Source: CAWDPQ01 sp049642465 (lineage in GTDB: Bacteria; Acidobacteriota; Vicinamibacteria; Vicinamibacterales; 2-12-FULL-66-21). From it: a DNA stretch of 33,987 nt. Location: assembly GCA_049642465.1 (NCBI GenBank), contig JBAROV010000092.1, positions 1-33,987 of the forward strand. Reading direction: 5' to 3'. The stretch's first letter is position 1, and every line of letters begins with the position of its first letter. Positions 15,993-25,016 of this stretch are shown here, one piece after another. A program made the translations under genes and the position numbers. Below the pieces are notes generated by a model that was given only the letters and a program-made list of their open reading frames with translations, was not told where the DNA came from and made no database searches.

Positions 15993-16844
15993 ATGCCGAT
16001 GCAGCTGCTCAGGGCCGTCCTGGCCGCCTTCCTGTCTCAGTGCTGGGCGTGTGCAGGCGACAGCGTGCCGGCACGGCTCACGCTCGCGACCACCACCAGC
16101 GTTGTGAATTCGGGCCTGCTCGACACACTGATCCCTGCGTTCAAGCGGGAATCCGGCATCGACGTTCGACCGGTGCCGGTCGGCAGCGGACGTGCGCTGC
16201 AGCTGCTGATCAGTGGGGCTGCCGACGTGGCGATCACTCACGCGCCCGACGCAGAAGCCAAGACGCTGAAGGACAGACCGGGATGGCTGTATCGCAAGAT
16301 CATGTTCAACGGTTTCCAGATCGTGGGTCCACCGGCCGATCCGGCACACGTCAAAGACGCAGCGACGGCAATCGATGCGATGCAACGGATCGCGGGGTCT
16401 GGTGTCGTATTCGTCTCTCGGGGTGATTCGTCCGGCACGCACGAAACGGAACGACGGTTGTGGGCACTTGCCAGAACCGCACCACCAGCGGGGAAGCTGA
16501 TCGCAGCGGGTAGCGGTATGGGGGCCACGCTGAAGGTTGCGGCCAGTGTCGCGGCTTACACTCTGACGGACGATGCCACGTTCGCGCAGCACGCACCGCA
16601 GCTGCAGCAGCAACTGGCCATTCTGTTCGAAGGCGGCCCGGATCTGTTGAACACCTACGCGGTCATCGTGCCCAGCGATCGAACGCGCACCGCGGGCTAT
16701 GCGCAGCAGTTTGCTACGTGGCTGACGACGGGGGCCGGCCGTGCTGCCATCGACGCTTACACCGTCGGGCCGCAGCGCCAGAGAGCGTTCATCGTCTGGC
16801 CGGCTGATGTGCCACGCGATGAGCCCCAGGCGCTACCTAGATGA
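15993..16844 (+). CDS. Periplasmic tungstate/molybdate-type substrate-binding protein (TupA-like)
   Basis: About 283 residues from the ATG at 15993, preferred over an upstream TTG at 15969 because it opens into a signal peptide (MPMQLLRAVLAAFLSQCWAC). The mature N-terminus LTLATTTSVVNSGLLDTLIP is the TupA signature. It is followed by PVGSGRALQLLISGAADVAI and THAPDAEAK, then FVSRGDSSGTHETERRLW, all typical of tungstate-binding proteins of the TupABC ABC transporter. TupA-type proteins bind the oxyanion through Ser/Thr and Arg side chains, which are present in ATTTS and SRGDSSGTHE. No TupB permease or TupC ATPase gene is adjacent; the next feature is a tRNA. It must therefore work with a transporter encoded elsewhere or act as a sensor. 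Molybdate as ligand cannot be excluded. Confidence 0.88.
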   Translation: MPMQLLRAVLAAFLSQCWACAGDSVPARLTLATTTSVVNSGLLDTLIPAFKRESGIDVRPVPVGSGRALQLLISGAADVAITHAPDAEAKTLKDRPGWLYRKIMFNGFQIVGPPADPAHVKDAATAIDAMQRIAGSGVVFVSRGDSSGTHETERRLWALARTAPPAGKLIAAGSGMGATLKVAASVAAYTLTDDATFAQHAPQLQQQLAILFEGGPDLLNTYAVIVPSDRTRTAGYAQQFATWLTTGAGRAAIDAYTVGPQRQRAFIVWPADVPRDEPQALPR

Positions 16845-16900
16845 CTCGCGGGTTCGTTTCGGGCTGATGAATCCGGTTCCTGTAACCCGTTGCTTGCAAA

Positions 16901-16987
16901 TGGTGCCGGGGGCGGGGATCGAACCCACACGGCCTTACGGCCACGGGATTTTAAGTCCCGAGCGTCTGCCAGTTCCGCCACCCCGGC
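16901..16987 (-). tRNA. tRNA-Leu (anticodon UAA)
   Basis: The minus strand folds as an 87-nt class II tRNA: acceptor GCCGGGG/CCCCGGC, D-arm with AACTGGCAGAC, anticodon arm CGGGA-CTTAAAA-TCCCG with anticodon TAA, a long variable arm (GGCCGTAAGGCC), T-loop GGTTCGATCCC, discriminator A and an encoded CCA. The long variable arm and TAA anticodon identify leucine. A TAGAAT -10-like box lies just upstream on the minus strand. Confidence 0.97.
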
Positions 16988-17192
16988 TCAGTTTTAGATT
17001 CTAAGCCTTCAGCCGCTCACCGCGTGGGCCGACGTGGCCACCTGTGGTCAGCGCCCCGTCCCGGAAGGCCGCGCGATCTGACTGGGTTATGCCCACCCGC
17101 TCGCGCACGACCCGGACCTGGCCGCGCTCATCGGCGCTCCGCGGTTCGTCAGCCGTTGCCGCTCGCGTGCCGCCGCGGCAGCGGCCAGCCGC
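16988..17192. other. Intergenic region, no gene seen
   Basis: This 205-bp GC-rich stretch separates the tRNA from the stop of the mosaic gene. It should hold the tRNA promoter (minus strand, near 16990-17005). Short frames here are not convincing. Confidence 0.5.
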
Positions 17193-20100
17193 CTACCTGA
17201 CCGAGAAGCGGACCGAATACTGCGTCCCGTCGCTCACGATGGCAGTCGCCACGTACGTGCCGGCCATCAGTGTGCCCGTACTCAAGTTGTAGATGTACTG
17301 TCCAGACAGCAAATCGACGCGGAACAGATTCCCGGTGTTGCTTCCCCCCGCCGCATCCGGGATGAATTCCTCGACCGTGCCGAGTATCGCGTCGCTGATT
17401 CTGGCCAGGCCAAGCGTCGCAACGGCGTCGAGGATCGGCGACCCATCTGCCGCGAACAGCTGGAACTTGATGGGCAAAGTCCGATTCCCTCGCACAACCA
17501 GTTGCCCGTCGCCACGGAGCGGCGGCGCAAAGCCGTCGAATCGGTAGACGACATCGATCCGGACGTCAGCCGTCGTCCGGTTGCCGCTGGCATCGGTCGC
17601 CGAGACGATGACATGGTGCGTTCCAGCCGGATATGTCGCCGGCCCCGCCGGCGCGAGGACGGGCGACGGGTCACATGCATCGACGGCCGAGGCTCCGGTC
17701 GCAGCGAGCACGTCGACGGACGCGCCGTCCGGCGACGGCAGCACGAGCGACACCGTCGTTTGCAGCAGCGTCAGCGACGGTGCCGTCGAATCGCGAACTG
17801 TGGCCTCGACGAAATCGCTGGCGACACCGCCCCGGCCGTCGCGAACGGTCACACTGAACGTGTGCGTGCCGAGTGCCACCACGAGGTCGATCGCCGTCGT
17901 GGTTCCGACGAGCGTTCCCGCCGAGTTGCGCCACTCATACGACAGCGGATCGCCGTCCGGATCGGTTGCCGCAGCAACGAGCCGGACATTTGCCCCGGTG
18001 TGCTGCGTGCACTCCACCAACTGAGCGGCTCCGGCGTCTACCATGGGAGGCCGGTTCGGCAGCGGCGCGGATACCGCGAACCAGGAGAAGGAACTGACCT
18101 GTCCGCAGATGATATTTGCGTTGAGATCGTGCGACACCGTCACGTCGACCCACACCCCGCCCTCGAGATGTCGAAGCCTCAGATCGGTTTCGAGTGTTCC
18201 TGCCGGCAGGTCTGCGTCGGAGTACGACAAGCAGACGGTCACGGGGCTTGTAAAGACGGCGGTCGTCCTGATGTCGTAGAACTTGCCGAGGAATTGGAAC
18301 GTCGCGGGACCGGGATTGACCTCGCTCGCGACGACGGTCGTTGAACCTCCGGTCGAGACGTTCGTGAACGTGATTGTGACATTCGGATCTGGCCGAACGG
18401 TGACGTTGGCGCCTGTTGACGTGTCGGTGGGCTTCAGATCGCGGACTGGCCAGGACAGGACATCCGACTCCTTGTTGCCGGACCCCATCTCCGCCGTATC
18501 CATCCGAAGGATCCAGGCGCGCTGGGTCGAGAATTCCGATTGCGTCCAGTAGTAGAAGCCGCGCTCGCCAATGTTCGTAAACGGCCCCGGCGAGCCGAGG
18601 CTGACGCGTCCCAGGTGGAACAACTGTGCCAGTTCACTTCCGGTGCAGTTGACGCCGATGAACGGAGTGGCTCCGGGGCGGCAGTTCAGATCGGGAAACT
18701 TGCTTTTTGGCAGCCGCCAGTCAGCATAGCCGCCGAACTGCAGACCGTCGGCCCAGTTCATGGCGTTGGTCCATCGCATCGTGCCGTCGGCGCTGACTCC
18801 GGTGGTTCTCGCGTAGTTCGCGTCTTTCAGCCACATCAGCTTCGTGCATGTGTCCGTGATCGTGCCATCGCCGTTATCCGTCAGTCCGCACGATACCGAC
18901 GCGCTGTAGATCGACTGATTGCGTTCTCCATCACGCATGTCCGGCCACACCGCCGCGGCGATATCATTTTCGCCGCAGGCAATGCCGATGTAGTCGCCAA
19001 TGAAGCCGTTTCCGTTGCGGTCGCGCAGATCCGCCAGCCGCGGATTGGATGCGACGGTCGTCAGCCGGGTATTAATCGAAAACGTCTGGCCGCCATCGGA
19101 AGAGTGCGCCTGGTACGCGTGATAGAGCAGGTTCGCCGGGTCATCGCGCCGATCGAGCCACACGAGGTGCAGCCGTCCGTCTCGCGTGCCGCACATCCAC
19201 GGGAAGTACTGGTCGCCTCCGATCACGTCGTTCACACGAATCGGGCGCGTCCAGGTTTCGCCTCGATCGTCCGAGCGCGTGACGTAGACGTTGTGCGTTG
19301 ACGCCAGCTCTGCGGTGAAGCTGAAGTCGCCGGTGACGCCTTCTCGCCGGGCGACAACGAACCCGACGAGTTCGTCGGCATTACTGATCCCGGTGACTCT
19401 CGCTGCGAGAACTTCCGTGAGGTCGAACGCCGTCACCACGCGCGCATATGTACCGTCGGGATGCCGGACGAAGCCGGACGTGGCCACGGGTGTGCCGGCA
19501 TCGTATTTCCCGACCATGCGACCCGAGTTGTTGATGCCCGCCGCACATGTCTCAATCGCTCCAGGAAAATCCACCGCGGTGAATTGCCCATCGGGAGACC
19601 GCAGGAACCCGTGCTCCAGCCCCGCTGTGTCGTGGAAGCAGCCGACGATCTCGTTGCGATCGTTAATTCCGAATGCCTCGGTCTGAGTCGCTCCGGGTGC
19701 ATCAATCGTGGTGACAACCGTGCCCCTCTGCAGATAACCGTGCAAGCCTTCGCCGTCGATGAACCCTCCGACGATGTCCCCGTGGTTGTTGATCCCGTTC
19801 GCCCTTGTCGACTGGGCGCCCAGCACGTTGATCGTGCGGAAGGAGGGGCCCACGAGGGTGTCTCCGATGCGCTGCCCGACGGCCGTCGTGAAAGCGTCGC
19901 CATCGAGCAGGAAGCCGTGCTCTCCCTCCTCGTCATCGAATTTGCCGACGATTTGTCCGACATCGTTGATGCCCATCGCCTTGGTGGCAAAGTTCTTCCA
20001 CAGCGCGATTCGCTTGGCGCTGTCGCGCGACGCATCGGGGCAATCGCCACCGGGGCTGCAATCGGGATCGTTCGGAATATTGGGATCGTCGGATTCGACA

Positions 20101-21305
20101 CGTGACGGCAGCAGTAGGAAGCCATTGAGGCGACCAAGCTCCTGTTCCGTGTCATCCTGATCGCCGAAGTACTCGCCGACGATGGATCCGAACCGGTTGA
20201 TGCCGAACGCCCGTGTGCTCGGCGGCCCTGTCGCCAGGAGCCGGGACGGCAGCGCGAAGAGTTCGCTCGTTCTCGGCTCGTCGAACAGTGCGACGTGAAC
20301 GGTTCCCCGTGTGCCGCCTCCTCGCGAAACCACAACCATGGGATATCGCGAGGCGCGTTGCATCCCGCCGCCTCCTCCGCCCACCGGACCGATGTCGGCG
20401 ATCAGGTATTCGGTTGAGCGGAGCTCAACCGGGCCCCAGTTCATGCCGCCGTCGATCGACTTCGCCACGAGCAGCTTGTTCACTTCGTGCCACGGCGGGG
20501 CGGGTGACACGACAGGGAACGTGCGGACCGTTCCTTCGTGGAAGCGACGCCAGACAACGTAGACTTCGCCCTCGGGTCCGACGGCAGGCACGGCGCCGAA
20601 ATCGTTCGGTGCGAGGTGTTGCGAAAGCGTTCGTGTCGCGGCAATCGTCGTTCCCAAGTCGGTCAAAGCCGCGATTTTGATCAGCCTGGGACACGTGTCG
20701 AGCACGTCGTCGCGATCCGTGTCACCACACATTACGTCGTTCGGTACCGGAAAGCTGGTGTTCCACGCGACATACACCCGCCCGTCGAACAAGCCTCCCG
20801 TGGTGTCCACCGTCACGTACGGCTTATCAACGGCGTTGGTCCCATAGGCGCCGCCTTCAATTAGCACGGGATTCTCGAACGCTCCTCCGCGAGTGGCCGC
20901 GTTCGAGCGTGCGACTCCGATCCGCGAATCGAAGTCATTGAATCCGAATCGGCCGTTGTGCAGGAACCCGGCCATGTAGATGTTGCCCTGCGCGTCAAAC
21001 GCGATCGACGGGTCCGTGCAGTTGACGTAGCCCATCTTGTTCATGGCAACCCCACCGCTCCATGTCGCGCCACCGTCGGAGCTGACTCGCGCCTTGCAAT
21101 CGCTGGCGGGGATGTCGATGAACGCCACGGCGAGATGGTTGGCGTCGTTGGGGTTTATCGCAATCGCCGGCTCCGTCTGATCGCCATCGATCGTCGCGAC
21201 GGCCGATTCGGGGTTGACGCGGACTTGCGCGAAAGCGAGAACCGGGAATGCGAGCCCGACGGAGACGAGAAACGGCGCGAGCGCGGACCGACGCACAGAG
21301 GCCAC
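17193..21305 (-). CDS. Giant exported mosaic: BNR/sialidase-like propeller split by HAF repeats, Lcl domain, PKD/HYR, PxKF-type end
   Basis: A 1370-residue secreted protein. Its GTG start at 21305 has AGGAGG six bases upstream, and a signal peptide follows (1-26, ending AFAQ). Residues about 30-350 are a BNR/sialidase-like propeller with Asp-box-type repeats (SSDGGATWSGG, SIDGGMNWG). Residues 364-655 hold five or six HAF repeats of the type GINxxGxIVGxxxD..HGFL. The propeller then resumes at about 665-800 (SDDRGETWTRP, SSDGGQTFS). Residues 805-957 form an Lcl (DUF1566) domain: DNGDGTITDTCTKLMWLKD, ADWRLPK and YYWTQSE. There follow a beta-rich segment, a PKD-like domain (about 1088-1168), an HYR-like domain (about 1172-1254) and a C-terminal PIKFQL-type domain. 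No anchor is seen. It is probably an extracellular glycan- or surface-binding protein; sialidase catalytic residues could not be recognised, so enzyme activity is doubtful. Confidence 0.88.
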   Translation of the reverse strand: MASVRRSALAPFLVSVGLAFPVLAFAQVRVNPESAVATIDGDQTEPAIAINPNDANHLAVAFIDIPASDCKARVSSDGGATWSGGVAMNKMGYVNCTDPSIAFDAQGNIYMAGFLHNGRFGFNDFDSRIGVARSNAATRGGAFENPVLIEGGAYGTNAVDKPYVTVDTTGGLFDGRVYVAWNTSFPVPNDVMCGDTDRDDVLDTCPRLIKIAALTDLGTTIAATRTLSQHLAPNDFGAVPAVGPEGEVYVVWRRFHEGTVRTFPVVSPAPPWHEVNKLLVAKSIDGGMNWGPVELRSTEYLIADIGPVGGGGGGMQRASRYPMVVVSRGGGTRGTVHVALFDEPRTSELFALPSRLLATGPPSTRAFGINRFGSIVGEYFGDQDDTEQELGRLNGFLLLPSRVESDDPNIPNDPDCSPGGDCPDASRDSAKRIALWKNFATKAMGINDVGQIVGKFDDEEGEHGFLLDGDAFTTAVGQRIGDTLVGPSFRTINVLGAQSTRANGINNHGDIVGGFIDGEGLHGYLQRGTVVTTIDAPGATQTEAFGINDRNEIVGCFHDTAGLEHGFLRSPDGQFTAVDFPGAIETCAAGINNSGRMVGKYDAGTPVATSGFVRHPDGTYARVVTAFDLTEVLAARVTGISNADELVGFVVARREGVTGDFSFTAELASTHNVYVTRSDDRGETWTRPIRVNDVIGGDQYFPWMCGTRDGRLHLVWLDRRDDPANLLYHAYQAHSSDGGQTFSINTRLTTVASNPRLADLRDRNGNGFIGDYIGIACGENDIAAAVWPDMRDGERNQSIYSASVSCGLTDNGDGTITDTCTKLMWLKDANYARTTGVSADGTMRWTNAMNWADGLQFGGYADWRLPKSKFPDLNCRPGATPFIGVNCTGSELAQLFHLGRVSLGSPGPFTNIGERGFYYWTQSEFSTQRAWILRMDTAEMGSGNKESDVLSWPVRDLKPTDTSTGANVTVRPDPNVTITFTNVSTGGSTTVVASEVNPGPATFQFLGKFYDIRTTAVFTSPVTVCLSYSDADLPAGTLETDLRLRHLEGGVWVDVTVSHDLNANIICGQVSSFSWFAVSAPLPNRPPMVDAGAAQLVECTQHTGANVRLVAAATDPDGDPLSYEWRNSAGTLVGTTTAIDLVVALGTHTFSVTVRDGRGGVASDFVEATVRDSTAPSLTLLQTTVSLVLPSPDGASVDVLAATGASAVDACDPSPVLAPAGPATYPAGTHHVIVSATDASGNRTTADVRIDVVYRFDGFAPPLRGDGQLVVRGNRTLPIKFQLFAADGSPILDAVATLGLARISDAILGTVEEFIPDAAGGSNTGNLFRVDLLSGQYIYNLSTGTLMAGTYVATAIVSDGTQYSVRFSVR
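19341..20216 (-). repeat. HAF repeat block inserted in the BNR propeller
   Basis: Protein residues 364-655 contain repeated GINRFGSIVGEYFGD, GINDVGQIVGKFDDEEG, GINNHGDIVGGFIDGEG, GINDRNEIVGCFHDTAG, GINNSGRMVGKYDAG and GISNADELVGF units, with spacings from about 45 to 80 residues. BNR-type sequence lies on both sides. Confidence 0.75.
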
Positions 21306-21396
21306 TGGACACCTCCTGACGCAGGTTGATGGGGATCGGGAGGCGCAGTATCTCGTGACTCCGAGGCGGCGTCAAGCCGGGCACCGGCTCCGACAA

Positions 21397-23082
21397 GTGA
21401 GTAATATTCCCGCGTTGACTGCGTCACAGAATTCACGCCACTCCGCAGGAGGTGTTCCGCACTTCCGGGCGGCGCTTCTCTGCTACACGCTCCTGACCAT
21501 CGCCCTCACGTATCCGCTGTCGTTCAGGCCCGGGAGTTCCGTCGTCTCGGACGATCCGGACGGTCATCTCTTCATCTGGACGCTTGCGTGGGACTCGTAT
21601 GCGTTGACGCATCAACCGCTGTCGATCTTCGAGGCGAACATCTTCTATCCAGAGCACCGGACGCTGGCATACTCCGAGAACCTTCTCGGCGCGGCGATCT
21701 TTGCCGCTCCGGTCATCTGGATAACGGACAATCCGGCGCTCGCGATGAACCTCGTCGCGCTGCTGTCGTGCGTGCTTTGTGGGCTTGGTGCCTACGTGTT
21801 GGCGCAGCGCCTGGGACTCGGAACGGGCGCCGCGCTTGTGTGCGGCGTGATCTTCGCCTTCTCCCCAGCCCGGTTCTTCCGGCTCAGCCAGATCCATCTG
21901 ACAACAGTCCAGTGGATTCCATTTGCCCTCGCGTCGCTGCACACCTATTTCAACGGAGGCGGGAAGCGCCAGCTGTGGCTCGCTGCGGCGTTCGTGGCAT
22001 TGCAGGTGACGACGTCAGGTCACGGCGCGGTGTTTGTGGCTATCGCGTGCGGTGGGTTGCTCCTGTGGCAGGTTCTGCATCGTGGGCCTTCGGCGCGCAA
22101 GACGTTCTTTCGTGAGGCGGTCATTCCAGGTGCCGTGCTGGCAGTGATCTCGATTCTCACGTTCGTCCCTTACTGGCTTGTTCAACGAGAAATGGGGCTG
22201 ACAAGAAGTCTGGTCAACTGGGCTCCGTCCCCGGAGAGTTTCCTGGCCTCGCCGACCCATCTGCACGCGTGGGTGCTGTCTCATGTCGCGCCCGATGTCA
22301 TTGCGAAGGCAAGTGGCTTCCTGTTTCCAGGTTACCTGCCGCTGGTGCTGACAGCGGCAACGTTGTGGCCCGCATTCTTCAGCAGTCGATTTCCGGTTCG
22401 CCGCGGTGTCAAAATCTTCTATCTCGTATTCACGGCCACATGCCTGTGGCTGGCAGCCGGTCCGCCGATCGGTCTGTGGCCCCTCGTGTACTGGCTGCCG
22501 GGGTTCAACTTCATCAGGGCGCCTGCACGGTTCGCGATTCCTGCGGTGCTCGGGATTGCGGTGCTCGCGGCGGTCGGGTTCGCGTGCATTACGGCGCGAC
22601 TCACGCGACGATCGCGGGCGGCCGCCACAGCTGCCTGCTTGGGCCTGTTGCTCGTTGAGTTTGCCGCGGTTCCCATCCGAAACGAACCATTCGAACTGTC
22701 GCTTCCACTTGCCGACCGTTGGCTGAACGATCAACGCAAGCCGTTCGTCGTTGCCGAGGTACCGATCTATCCGAGGGAACGATCGCACAGCAATTTCATG
22801 TTGCACTCGATGGCACACTGGCAGAAGACCGTCCATGGATACAGCGGTATGCGTCCACCGCTGCACGACAAGCTGTACACGGACATGCGGGCCTTTCCGG
22901 AGGATGCGAGCGTCACGCGTCTGGCGGAACTGGGCGTCACCTACGTCGTCGTGCACGGTGAGTTGTATCCGCCAGAAGTCTGGTCGCAGGTTGAAGCAAA
23001 GATCGACCAATCGAGGCTTCTCGAACTGGTCTTTGTTGCCGGAAGGGCGAAGGTGTATGAGGTTATTCCGCAAACGAGGTGA
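21397..23082 (+). CDS. Multi-spanning membrane protein, GT-C glycosyltransferase-like
   Basis: About 561 residues with roughly ten hydrophobic segments up to about residue 440, followed by a soluble C-terminal part of about 120 residues. The first loop holds the acidic pattern SSVVSDDPDGHLFIWTLAW and then FYPEHRTLAYSENLLGA. An early Asp-rich loop after TM1 is typical of GT-C enzymes that use polyprenyl-phosphate sugars (the GT39/GT83/YfhO-like group). FNFIRAPARFAIP near the sixth or seventh segment is also common in this uncharacterised group. It probably transfers a sugar to a surface polymer, lipid or protein, but this is inference. The start is uncertain: GTG at 21397 has no clear ribosome-binding site, and TTG at 21415 is possible. 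It is divergent from the mosaic gene with a 91-bp shared promoter region. The beta-lactamase-fold gene starts 4 bp after its stop. Confidence 0.82.
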   Translation: MSNIPALTASQNSRHSAGGVPHFRAALLCYTLLTIALTYPLSFRPGSSVVSDDPDGHLFIWTLAWDSYALTHQPLSIFEANIFYPEHRTLAYSENLLGAAIFAAPVIWITDNPALAMNLVALLSCVLCGLGAYVLAQRLGLGTGAALVCGVIFAFSPARFFRLSQIHLTTVQWIPFALASLHTYFNGGGKRQLWLAAAFVALQVTTSGHGAVFVAIACGGLLLWQVLHRGPSARKTFFREAVIPGAVLAVISILTFVPYWLVQREMGLTRSLVNWAPSPESFLASPTHLHAWVLSHVAPDVIAKASGFLFPGYLPLVLTAATLWPAFFSSRFPVRRGVKIFYLVFTATCLWLAAGPPIGLWPLVYWLPGFNFIRAPARFAIPAVLGIAVLAAVGFACITARLTRRSRAAATAACLGLLLVEFAAVPIRNEPFELSLPLADRWLNDQRKPFVVAEVPIYPRERSHSNFMLHSMAHWQKTVHGYSGMRPPLHDKLYTDMRAFPEDASVTRLAELGVTYVVVHGELYPPEVWSQVEAKIDQSRLLELVFVAGRAKVYEVIPQTR

Positions 23083-23086
23083 ACGA

Positions 23087-24658
23087 ATGATTGCCGGAAA
23101 GCTCGCCGTCGTCTTCTCGGTGGCCGTTCTCACCGCGCAGGACGCATCCTTTGTCGCTCCGCCGCCCCGCTTTACGGATCCAGACCGCAAGACGAAACTC
23201 GCCAGAGCGTTTGGCGATATCGATCGACTGCTCGCGGACTTCGCAGCCAGGACGCATCTCCCAGGGGCAGCCTGGGGCATCGTCATCGACGGCGAACTCG
23301 CGCATTCGGGCGCCGTGGGCTATCGCGACATCGAAACAAAAGCGCCGGTCAACGCCGACACGGTATTTCGAATTGCGTCGATGACGAAGAGCTTCACGGC
23401 GATGGCGATACTGAGCCTGCGCGACGAAGGCAAGTTGTCACTCGATGACCCTGCAGAGCGGTTCGTTCCAGAGCTCAAGGCCCTTCGATACCCGACGACG
23501 GACTCTCCACGGATCACTGTGCGTCACTTACTGTCGCACTCCGAAGGGTTTCCGGAGGACAACCCCTGGGGAGATCAGCAGCTGAAAGTCACGAGAGAGG
23601 AGATGCTTCGCATGATTTCGGTGGGCATCCCTTTTTCGAACGCGCCGGGGGTGGCCTACGAGTACTCCAACTATGGATTTGCGATTCTCGGTGAGATCGT
23701 GTCGCGCGCCTCGGGCAAGCCCTACAACGCGTACCTCACCGAAAAGGTCCTCGGCCCACTGGGGATGAGCGCGACGACGATGGAGCCTTCGAAGGTTCCA
23801 TCCGACCGATTGGCGCACGGGTATCGATGGGAAGACGAACGATGGAAAGAGGAGCCGTTGCTCCGCGATGGTGCCTTCGGCTCGATGGGTGGCATGCTCA
23901 CGTCCATTCGCGACTTGAGCCGCTACGTTTCCGCGCACCTCGCGGCTTGGCCTCCGAGAGATGGTCGTGACGGAACACCGATCAGCCGTGCCTCGCTGCG
24001 CGAAATGCAGCAGGTTGCGCGATTCGGATCTGCGGCAACGAGTCGCGACAGCTCGGGAGCGGTGCAGCTCAATGCCGGCGGCTATGGATATGGACTGGGT
24101 GTTTCTCAGAACTGCACGTTCCGTCACGTCGTGGCGCACAGCGGAGGCTTGCCGGGCTTCGGATCGCAGATGCGCTGGCTGCCGGAGTACGGCGTGGGTG
24201 TGATCGTGTTTGGAAATCTCACGTACACGCCGTGGGGACGCGTCGTAGCCGGCGTCTTTGATTTGCTGGCGAAAACGGGCGGCCTTCAGCCGCGGGAAGT
24301 ACAACCATCTCCGGCGCTCGTCAATGCGCAGAATGCCGTATCTCAGCTCGTTTCAACGTGGGACGATCGATTGGCCGCGAGTATTGCCGCCGAGAATCTG
24401 TTCCTGGACGAATCACGCGAGCGCCGTCGGGCTCGGATCGACGAACTCCACGCAAAAGTTGGATCGTGCCGCACGACGCCTGGCAGGTTCGAGAACGTCG
24501 AGAACGCGCTGCGAGGGCAGTGGAGGATCGACTGCGATCGCGGTCAGCTGCTGGCGTCGGTGACGCTTGCGCCGACCCTGCCGCCGAAGGTGCAGTTCCT
24601 CAGCGTTCGTCTTGCGCCGAGTGGCGATCCGGTTCGAGTGCAAGCATGTGCACAATGA
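23087..24658 (+). CDS. Class C beta-lactamase-fold serine hydrolase (beta-lactamase family, S12)
   Basis: A 523-residue exported protein. The ATG at 23087 has GAGG 8 bases upstream, and a signal peptide follows (MIAGKLAVVFSVAVLTAQ). The frame is open upstream, but that part overlaps the membrane protein gene and is not protein-like. Catalytic motifs of S12 hydrolases are present: SMTK (Ser98, Lys101), YSN (193-195) and HSG (351-353) in HVVAHSGGLPGF. The domain fills about 45-400; a C-terminal extension of about 120 residues is of the type found in D-aminopeptidase/esterase relatives. It might be a D,D-peptidase, esterase or amidase; true beta-lactamase activity is possible but unproven. It lies 4 bp after the GT-C-like gene, so a joint role in cell envelope metabolism is plausible. 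Confidence 0.92.
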   Translation: MIAGKLAVVFSVAVLTAQDASFVAPPPRFTDPDRKTKLARAFGDIDRLLADFAARTHLPGAAWGIVIDGELAHSGAVGYRDIETKAPVNADTVFRIASMTKSFTAMAILSLRDEGKLSLDDPAERFVPELKALRYPTTDSPRITVRHLLSHSEGFPEDNPWGDQQLKVTREEMLRMISVGIPFSNAPGVAYEYSNYGFAILGEIVSRASGKPYNAYLTEKVLGPLGMSATTMEPSKVPSDRLAHGYRWEDERWKEEPLLRDGAFGSMGGMLTSIRDLSRYVSAHLAAWPPRDGRDGTPISRASLREMQQVARFGSAATSRDSSGAVQLNAGGYGYGLGVSQNCTFRHVVAHSGGLPGFGSQMRWLPEYGVGVIVFGNLTYTPWGRVVAGVFDLLAKTGGLQPREVQPSPALVNAQNAVSQLVSTWDDRLAASIAAENLFLDESRERRRARIDELHAKVGSCRTTPGRFENVENALRGQWRIDCDRGQLLASVTLAPTLPPKVQFLSVRLAPSGDPVRVQACAQ

Positions 24659-25016
24659 GCGCCGGGAGCCCATCTATTCACGTATCGCTCAGCTCGTGCC
24701 GCTGTCGTCGGCTGCGTCAGCAGCGACGTTATTACACGACAGCCCGCGCCAAGCTGAGAGTGGAGTTTCGCCCGCGGCGCCGCCATCCGACGCGTGCCGC
24801 GAGTTGAAATAGCGGGGTTTTCTCGATGGGAGCGTTGACCCGCGGGGCTCCCGACGTTCAGATGGGGGACGCCGTGATCGTCTGGCGATCGGAAGAAGCC
24901 CCTGCGGGCCGAACGCCCCGCCTGCAGCATCCTTCCTGCCAAAGCGACCTGATCCACACGTTCAGCTCGACTGTTTTGCAGCGCAGTGCGAGAAAACGGA
25001 GGAGTAGAATTCATCC
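24659..25016. other. 358-bp intergenic region, no convincing gene
   Basis: It holds a hairpin at 24706-24728 (see separate entry), a short GATCG-tctgg-CGATC inverted repeat at 24876-24890 that could be an operator for the next gene, and the ribosome-binding site GGAGGAG just before 25017. A minus-strand frame crosses it, but its Arg/Ala-rich composition is not protein-like. Confidence 0.5.
24706..24728 (+). terminator. Candidate terminator after the GT-C/hydrolase operon
   Basis: CGTCG-GCTGC, loop GTCA, GCAGC-GACG: a nine-pair stem with one bulged G, starting 48 bp after the hydrolase stop and followed by TTATTA. The T-run is poor, so Rho-independent termination is only possible. Confidence 0.35.

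Noticed and set aside
16757..16981. Minus-strand frame opening MAELADARDLKSRG
   Set aside because: It is the well-known false translation of a tRNA gene; the bases are fully explained by tRNA-Leu(UAA).
17044..17292. 82-codon plus-strand frame after the tRNA
   Set aside because: It runs into the 3' end of the mosaic gene on the other strand and its Arg/Pro-rich text is typical of non-coding GC-rich DNA.
22751..23086. Upstream extension of the serine hydrolase frame
   Set aside because: It overlaps the GT-C-like gene in another frame. The ATG at 23087 has a ribosome-binding site and signal peptide.
24544..25014. Minus-strand 156-codon frame over the intergenic region
   Set aside because: It has Arg/Ala-rich composition, overlaps the end of the serine hydrolase gene, and shows no recognisable domain or ribosome-binding site.
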